From Lentisphaeria bacterium (GTDB lineage: Bacteria > Verrucomicrobiota > Lentisphaeria > Oligosphaerales > Lenti-02): a stretch of DNA of 10,018 nt. How positions within the stretch are numbered: position 1 is the stretch's first letter; each line of letters starts with the position of its first letter. The stretch covers positions 1 to 10,018 of the forward strand of contig JAGLDW010001062.1 of the NCBI GenBank assembly GCA_023145395.1, given 5' to 3'. The position numbers were made by a program, and so were the translations under genes. Positions 5,737-10,018 of the stretch are shown piece after piece. The notes under the pieces were generated by a model that worked only from the letters and a program-made list of their open reading frames with translations, was not told the DNA's origin and ran no database searches.

Positions 5737-8142
5737 ATGATCCCCCGCCTATCCGTCGCACTTCTGACTACGTTGCTGGCAACGGCCCTGCACGCGGAGC
5801 TGACACTCGTTGAGAATGGAGAGCCTAGAGCCGTAATCGTGACTGCGGATCGCCCGACACGCCTCGTCGCCTACGCCGTGGAGGAACTGCGTGACCATGT
5901 GCAACGAGCCACAGGCGCGGAACTACCGGTCGTGAAGGAGGGCAAGCTCAAGCAGAGCGACACCCGGACACGTATCACGGTGGGCGACTGCTCCATCGCC
6001 CGCACAGCGGGCTTCGAAACCACTGCCCTGCCCCCGGAAACCATTGTCGTCCGAACGGTGGGCAACGCGCTCATTCTCATCGGTGGCGACCGCATCAAGG
6101 GCAAGGCGCTTCCGACAGATCGCACCCCTGCAGGCACACTCCATGCCGTCTACGATTTTCTGCGCAAAGAACTCCAGGTGCGGTGGCTCTGGCCCGGCGA
6201 GACGGGACGCGTCGTGCCGAAACGCCCCACGATCCAGATCGACACCCTCGACCGGCGTTTTCAGCCCCCGTTGATCCAGCGCAACATTCGAAATGGCATG
6301 AAGGATGCGACGGGCGAAGTCGCTCAAATGGGTTTCACCCCCCAACGCCTCAAGGCCTATGCCGCGGAATACAGACGCTGGGCATTGCGACGCGGGATCG
6401 GGCGGCGCGCCTCGTTCCGCTTCGGACACGCCTACAACAACTGGCTTGGCAAGTATGGCAAAGAGCATCCGGAATGGTTCGCCATGATGCCCGACGGCAC
6501 TCGCGTCACCCCGGAGAAACCCTACCCCAGCGAGGAACGGGCCAAGCTCTGCGTCACCAATCCGGAGTTGCTCGATTTCATCGCCGAAAAAGGCGTCGAA
6601 TACCTCGAAGCACATCCGACGGTTCTATCCTTCACCGCCTGTCCCAACGACAGCCGCGGCTATTGCATGTGCCCCAAATGCAAAGCGCTGGACCCACCCG
6701 AGGGGCTGCCCACCCAGATGAACTATCCCGGCCAGAACTTCATGTATCCCTCTCTGAGCGACCGCTACGTCTGGTTCTGGAACCAACTCGCCAAGCGCAT
6801 GGGCGACCGCTGCCCCGACAGGTACATCGGCGCCTACGCCTACAGCAACTACAACCACCCTCCCCTGCGCGAGAAACTCTCCCCACGCGTCATCATCGGA
6901 TACGTCGGCTTCAACTATCTCGATGCCGAATACAACGCACGAAGCCGCGAGGACTGGGCTGGATGGGCCCGCACGGGCTGCAAGCTCTATCTTCGCCCCA
7001 ATCTCCTACTCGCCGGACACGGCTTCCCTCTCAACTACGCCCGGAAACTTGGACGCGATGTGCAGCAGTGCTACAAAACCGGCATGCTTGGAACGGATTT
7101 CGACAGCATGACCCATCAGTACGCCGCCCAAGCGCCCATCTTCCATGTGCTCACCGCGCTGCTCTGGAATCCCGAAGCGGATGTGGACGCGCTCTATGGC
7201 GACTTCATGACGACGGCCTACGGATCCGCCAGCGTCCAAATGCGCTCGTATTGGGATCGACTCGAGACGCTCACCAACACCATCGCCGATTTCAAGGAAG
7301 GGGACATCGACCACGACCGCACGCCCAAGTTCCACAAATTCGCGCCTGTTTTCTACAGCCCGCAGGTGCTCGCCGAGTTGCGCACGCTTCTTGCGGCGGC
7401 TCGCACAGCCGCACGGGACGATGACTCCGTGCTGGCGCGCATCGACACAGCCGCCGTCGCAGTGGACTACGCGGAAATTCAGACACGGGTCCTGACCGCC
7501 GTTCGTCAGTACACGAAGAAGACAGACAACCTGCAGCCGCTCGCGGACCTGTTGCAGCGCAAGAGACAGTTCTTCCAAGCGCACTTGGATGACTTCACAC
7601 TCGGTGTCCACCACGTCTACTGGCGCGAAGGACGCAGTACGCGCCACCGCCGCATGTACGGGACCAACCTACTCAACGACCTCGCACACCCGCGCGAACT
7701 CGCACGCCTCATCCCCTGGCGCTTCCGCAAGGACCCGGATGGTGTGGGCGAAACCAAGAACTGGCAGGCGCCGAAGCTCGACGACTCCGCCTGGACACCC
7801 ATTACCACCCTCACCTTCTGGGAGCAGCAGGCACCAGGCAAATACGATGGTTTCGGATGGTACCGCACGAACATTTCCGTGCCGAAGGCCTGGGCCAAGC
7901 AGAAAAAGATCTCGATCCTCTTCGGTGCGGTCGATGAATCCTTCCGCCTCTACATCGACGGGCGCAGGGTCCACGAATCGCTCTACGATCCAGCTGTGGA
8001 TCCCGACATCTGGAAGAAGCCCCGCGTGGTGGACATCACCAAGGACCTCAAGCCCGGCCAGACCCAGACCCTGGCCGTCCGCGTCCACGACTCAGGCGGC
8101 GCCGGAGGCATCTGGAAACCCGTCTTCATCATCCACGACTGA
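5737..8142 (+). CDS. Secreted DUF4838-domain protein, putative carbohydrate-active enzyme
   Basis: The 801-residue protein starts at the ATG at 5737, with AGGAG at 5726-5730 six bases upstream. A signal peptide is clear: MIPR, a hydrophobic stretch, then likely cleavage after ALHA (residue 20). Residues about 25-130 look like the small alpha/beta domain that precedes the barrel in GH20/GH67-type enzymes (VAYAVEELRDHVQRATGAELP). The DUF4838 core (about 170-530) contains HPEWF (244-248) and a Cys-rich motif CPNDSRGYCMCPKCK (302-316) that may hold a metal or form disulfides. From about 665 a C-terminal beta-rich domain resembles the galactose-binding/GH2-type jelly roll (WYRTNISVP, then FRLYIDGRRVH). 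The family is linked to carbohydrate use in Bacteroidota and PVC bacteria, but I know of no settled activity, so glycoside hydrolase is inference. It is divergent from the ROK operon and convergent with ffh. The same frame stays open upstream to 4813, but that part is antisense to ROK and is not this gene. Confidence 0.9.
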   Translation: MIPRLSVALLTTLLATALHAELTLVENGEPRAVIVTADRPTRLVAYAVEELRDHVQRATGAELPVVKEGKLKQSDTRTRITVGDCSIARTAGFETTALPPETIVVRTVGNALILIGGDRIKGKALPTDRTPAGTLHAVYDFLRKELQVRWLWPGETGRVVPKRPTIQIDTLDRRFQPPLIQRNIRNGMKDATGEVAQMGFTPQRLKAYAAEYRRWALRRGIGRRASFRFGHAYNNWLGKYGKEHPEWFAMMPDGTRVTPEKPYPSEERAKLCVTNPELLDFIAEKGVEYLEAHPTVLSFTACPNDSRGYCMCPKCKALDPPEGLPTQMNYPGQNFMYPSLSDRYVWFWNQLAKRMGDRCPDRYIGAYAYSNYNHPPLREKLSPRVIIGYVGFNYLDAEYNARSREDWAGWARTGCKLYLRPNLLLAGHGFPLNYARKLGRDVQQCYKTGMLGTDFDSMTHQYAAQAPIFHVLTALLWNPEADVDALYGDFMTTAYGSASVQMRSYWDRLETLTNTIADFKEGDIDHDRTPKFHKFAPVFYSPQVLAELRTLLAAARTAARDDDSVLARIDTAAVAVDYAEIQTRVLTAVRQYTKKTDNLQPLADLLQRKRQFFQAHLDDFTLGVHHVYWREGRSTRHRRMYGTNLLNDLAHPRELARLIPWRFRKDPDGVGETKNWQAPKLDDSAWTPITTLTFWEQQAPGKYDGFGWYRTNISVPKAWAKQKKISILFGAVDESFRLYIDGRRVHESLYDPAVDPDIWKKPRVVDITKDLKPGQTQTLAVRVHDSGGAGGIWKPVFIIHD

Positions 8143-8158
8143 CCGAAAACAACAAGGT

Positions 8159-8222
8159 GCGGACAACGAAAGTCGTGGAGGGCGAGGCTCTGACGAGCCA
8201 GTCCCCCGTCGTCGGGGGACAC
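8159..8222 (-). repeat. Double-hairpin intergenic repeat, copy 2 (inverted)
   Basis: Read on the minus strand, this matches copy 1 at 1918-1983. The first hairpin pairs 8220-8213 with 8208-8201 (GTCCCCCG with CGGGGGAC, eight pairs, loop ACGA). The second is GGCTC (8199-8195) with GAGCC (8190-8186) around GTCA. Several differences from copy 1 fall in loops or keep pairing: a G-U pair there is G-C here in the first stem, and U-G becomes C-G in the second. It lies after the ffh stop in the same relative orientation that copy 1 has to the response regulator. This supports a structured RNA or gene-end role over chance. Confidence 0.7.
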
Positions 8223-8235
8223 GCACTGCACACTG

Positions 8236-8256
8236 GCCCAGGCAACTTTCCTGGGC
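8236..8256 (-). terminator. Hairpin after the ffh stop codon
   Basis: GCCCAGG (8236-8242) and CCTGGGC (8250-8256) form a perfect seven-pair stem around a seven-base loop. It begins 35 bases after the ffh stop (minus strand) and stands just before repeat copy 2, as the 1854-1887 hairpin stands before copy 1. No T-run follows on either strand, so intrinsic termination is not assured. Confidence 0.4.
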
Positions 8257-8290
8257 ATGTGGACTGCGGAGTTCGCAAGGCATGGTAAGC

Positions 8291-9772
8291 CTAGCGACGC
8301 TTCTTTTTCTTGTTCTTGCCGGCTGATTTCGGGCGTTTTTTTCGGGCCGCCTTTTTGGCCTTGGTGGCGCCGCTGCGCCCGAGGCCAGGGGACATGCCAC
8401 CCATTCCTCCCATGCCACCCATTCCTCCACCGCCACCGGACATGGCATCCATCATGGCGCCCATGCCACCACCACCGCCGCCGCCGCGGGTCATCATACT
8501 CATCATCTTCCGCATCTGCTGGAACTGCTTGATCAGCTGGTTGACCTCCAGCAGCTCGACCCCGCTGCCTTTGGCGATCCGCTGCCTGCGCGACGTGCCG
8601 ATGATCTCGGGCTCCTGACGCTCCTGCGGAGTCATCGAATGAATGATGCCCTCGATGCGGTTGAATTCACCATCGTCGAGATCCACACCGTCCGGCAGTA
8701 GTCCGCCCGCACCCGGCAGCATCTTGAGCATGCTCATCATGCCGCCCATCTTGCGGATCTTGTTTAGCTGGCTGATGAAATCCTCAAAGTCGAAGGTGCT
8801 CTTGCGCAGCTTGTCATGCAACGCAGCAGCTTCCTCCTCGTCAAACTGCTCAGACGCCTTCTCCACCAAGCTGACCACATCGCCCATGCCAAGAATGCGG
8901 GACGCCATGCGGTCGGGATGAAAGGGCTCCAGGTCCTGGGGTTGCTCGCCCACGCCCACAAACTTGATCGGCTGGCCGGTCACTTGGCGCATGGCCAACG
9001 CCGCGCCGCCACGGGCATCGCCATCCAGTTTTGTCAGAATGATGCCAGTGATGCCCAGCGCTTCGTCGAAATGCTCGGCGACGGACACGGCTTCCTGACC
9101 TAGTGCGGCATCGCCAACCAGCAGAATCTCCTTCGGCTGGGCCCGTCGTTTCACATCGACCAATTCCTGGACCAGTTCCGTATCGACCTGCAGGCGACCG
9201 GCCGTGTCAATGATCAGCGTGTCGCATTCCTGCGCAAGTGCTTCGTTGCGTGCGGCGACAGCCACGGCGGCCACATCCTTGCTTTCCCGATCGCTGTACA
9301 CGGGAAAGCCCAGATCGCTGCCGAGAATCTCCAGCTGGTCGATGGCGGCCGGGCGGTGTAGATCCACAGCGGCCAGCATCACCTTTCGCCCATGCTTCTC
9401 GCGCAGATGCAGAGCCAGTTTGGCGCTGGTGGTGGTCTTGCCGCTGCCATGCAGACCGCAGAGCATGATCACCGCGAGCTTGTCGGAAAGCTCAAGTGGA
9501 GCATTCGTTCCGCCGAGCAGCATCGTCAGCCGGTCGTTGACGATCTTCACCGCCTGCTGGCCAGGCGTGACGCTTTTCATCACCGCCTCGCCGAGGCATT
9601 CGCGCTTCACATCGGCGACAAAATCCTTCGCCACCGTGTAGTTCACATCCGCGTCGAGCAAAGCGCGACGGATCTCGCGCATGGCATCGCTGACGTTGGT
9701 CTCGGTGAGCCGTCCACGCCCGGTCAGGCTTTTGAAGGCTTGCTGGAATCGGTCTGTCAGTCGTTCAAACAT
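8291..9772 (-). CDS. ffh: Signal recognition particle GTPase Ffh (SRP54)
   Basis: The 493-residue protein is Ffh, which with SRP RNA binds signal sequences on ribosomes and delivers them to FtsY at the membrane. The N domain is about 1-90; the G domain has GLHGSGKTTT (106-115), DLHRPAAIDQL (137-147), DTAGR (189-193) and TKLDGDARGGAAL (247-259). The M domain (about 300-430) contains MLPGAGG and the RNA-binding stretch SRRQRIAKGSGVELLEVNQL (394-413), followed by a Met-rich helix. In the P-loop, His108 replaces the Gln most common in Ffh. The tail is long for the family (usually about 430-460 residues): Gly/Met repeats at 430-460, then a Lys/Arg-rich end at 471-493. The ATG has no clear Shine-Dalgarno sequence upstream. 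It is convergent with the DUF4838 gene and unrelated to it in function. Confidence 0.98.
   Translation of the reverse strand: MFERLTDRFQQAFKSLTGRGRLTETNVSDAMREIRRALLDADVNYTVAKDFVADVKRECLGEAVMKSVTPGQQAVKIVNDRLTMLLGGTNAPLELSDKLAVIMLCGLHGSGKTTTSAKLALHLREKHGRKVMLAAVDLHRPAAIDQLEILGSDLGFPVYSDRESKDVAAVAVAARNEALAQECDTLIIDTAGRLQVDTELVQELVDVKRRAQPKEILLVGDAALGQEAVSVAEHFDEALGITGIILTKLDGDARGGAALAMRQVTGQPIKFVGVGEQPQDLEPFHPDRMASRILGMGDVVSLVEKASEQFDEEEAAALHDKLRKSTFDFEDFISQLNKIRKMGGMMSMLKMLPGAGGLLPDGVDLDDGEFNRIEGIIHSMTPQERQEPEIIGTSRRQRIAKGSGVELLEVNQLIKQFQQMRKMMSMMTRGGGGGGGMGAMMDAMSGGGGGMGGMGGMGGMSPGLGRSGATKAKKAARKKRPKSAGKNKKKKRR
8393..8428 (-). repeat. Two 18-base tandem repeats inside ffh
   Basis: Two exact copies of an 18-base unit (8393-8410 and 8411-8428; CATGCCACCCATTCCTCC on the plus strand) encode the GGM repeats of the Ffh tail. 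The unit is a multiple of three, so copy-number change would keep the frame. Confidence 0.85.
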
Positions 9773-9852
9773 GGAAAATACTCAGGTTTTTGGGATCTCA
9801 TCGGGATATGTGGAGTAGGCTTCACGCGTAATCGAATGATTGGACTTCGCCC

Positions 9853-9873
9853 CCACCGGCCTTGTGCCGGTGG
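9853..9873. repeat. Eight-pair hairpin in the ffh upstream region
   Basis: CCACCGGC (9853-9860) pairs exactly with GCCGGTGG (9866-9873) around a five-base loop. It starts about 80 bases upstream of the ffh ATG and could lie in its leader. Its right arm is also part of an outer inverted repeat with 9995-10013. Confidence 0.65.
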
Positions 9874-9885
9874 AGCGGGAGATTG
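9867..9885 (+). repeat. Outer inverted repeat, left copy
   Basis: CCGGTGGAGCG (9867-9877), three variable bases, then GATTG (9881-9885) recurs on the minus strand at 10013-9995, with 16 of 19 bases identical. The pair brackets the long hairpin at 9916-9964. Confidence 0.55.
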
Positions 9886-9915
9886 ATGCTTGGGTATTGC
9901 TTATTTTTTTGTTTT

Positions 9916-9964
9916 CCCCTCCTCCCCGCCCGCAGGCTGACAGCCTGCGGGCGGGGAGGAGGGG
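9916..9964. repeat. Perfect 23-bp-stem hairpin
   Basis: The 23 bases at 9916-9938 are exactly complementary to those at 9942-9964, with only the loop GAC (9939-9941) between them. The outer half of the stem is a pyrimidine/purine tract (CCCCTCCTCCCC) and the inner half is GCCCGCAGGCT. A T-rich stretch (9901-9915) lies immediately to its left. A transcript on either strand would not have a U-tract after the hairpin, so it is not a standard intrinsic terminator. Confidence 0.8.
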
Positions 9965-9994
9965 CAGGGCCCTCTGCAAATTATCAAGAAAACA

Positions 9995-10013
9995 CAATCC
10001 TTCGCTCCACCGG
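9995..10013 (-). repeat. Outer inverted repeat, right copy
   Basis: Read on the minus strand this gives CCGGTGGAGCG, AAG, then GATTG, matching the left copy at 9867-9885 with 16 of 19 identities. It ends five bases from the window edge, so the full extent of the repeat cannot be seen. Confidence 0.5.
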
Positions 10014-10018
10014 GATAA

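Larger units (their letters stand above)
9773..10018. other. Non-coding region upstream of ffh
   Basis: No credible gene is seen here. The only sizeable open frame (9782-9997, minus strand) runs through a perfect hairpin and has low-complexity, non-protein-like composition. The region holds an 8-bp hairpin, a 23-bp-stem hairpin, a T-rich stretch at 9901-9915 and an outer inverted repeat. The ffh promoter must lie in or beyond it, but no convincing -35/-10 pair was found. Confidence 0.6.

Noticed and set aside
8393..8428. CRISPR-like or intergenic tandem repeat
   Set aside because: The 18-base units are contiguous, in frame within ffh, and simply encode the GGM repeats of the protein tail.
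9901..9964. Intrinsic terminator reading of the 23-bp hairpin and its T-rich neighbour
   Set aside because: The T-run comes before the hairpin on the plus strand and becomes an A-run after it on the minus strand, so neither transcript would end in a U-tract.
9782..9997. Minus-strand open frame of 71 codons upstream of ffh
   Set aside because: It runs straight through a perfect 23-bp hairpin and has no ribosome binding site or protein-like features.
9773..10018. SRP RNA or tRNA gene next to ffh
   Set aside because: The conserved SRP RNA loop bases and a tRNA cloverleaf were looked for on both strands and not seen; the hairpins present do not match either.

Overview
This is a GC-rich bacterial chromosomal window with six protein genes, one of them cut by the left edge. 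Three things suggest a member of the PVC group (Lentisphaerota, Kiritimatiellota, Verrucomicrobiota or Planctomycetota): a large secreted DUF4838 protein, a sugar-type Gfo/Idh/MocA plus DegT gene pair under a ROK regulator, and an Ffh with a long Gly/Met-rich, Lys/Arg-rich tail. This placement is inference from gene content. There is no rRNA, tRNA or other clock gene here that would fix the lineage.

Layout. Bases 1-1808 (+) carry a two-component pair: the 3' part of a GAF-type sensor histidine kinase, then a single-domain response regulator with a strong ribosome binding site. Bases 1809-2015 are a convergent junction with a terminator-like hairpin and a structured repeat. Bases 2016-5568 (-) are a compact operon read right to left: ROK-family regulator, DegT/DnrJ/EryC1/StrS aminotransferase, Gfo/Idh/MocA oxidoreductase, with gaps of about 40-46 bases. 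Bases 5569-5736 are a divergent control region containing a perfect 10+10 inverted repeat, a strong operator candidate. Bases 5737-8142 (+) encode an 801-residue exported DUF4838 protein with a C-terminal jelly-roll-like domain. Bases 8143-8290 are a second convergent junction, with an inverted second copy of the structured repeat. Bases 8291-9772 (-) are ffh, the signal recognition particle GTPase. Bases 9773-10018 are non-coding upstream sequence of ffh, with an 8-bp hairpin, a perfect 23-bp-stem hairpin and an outer inverted repeat.

How the parts may work together. The divergent ROK operon and DUF4838 gene look like one sugar-responsive locus: an exported carbohydrate-active candidate, a cytoplasmic NAD(P)-dependent sugar oxidoreductase and a PLP-dependent sugar aminotransferase, controlled by a ROK repressor bound at the shared control region. 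The substrate cannot be read from the sequence. The most novel signals are this locus with its operator, the double-hairpin repeat found at both convergent gene ends in the same orientation relative to the upstream gene, and the long perfect hairpin upstream of ffh.
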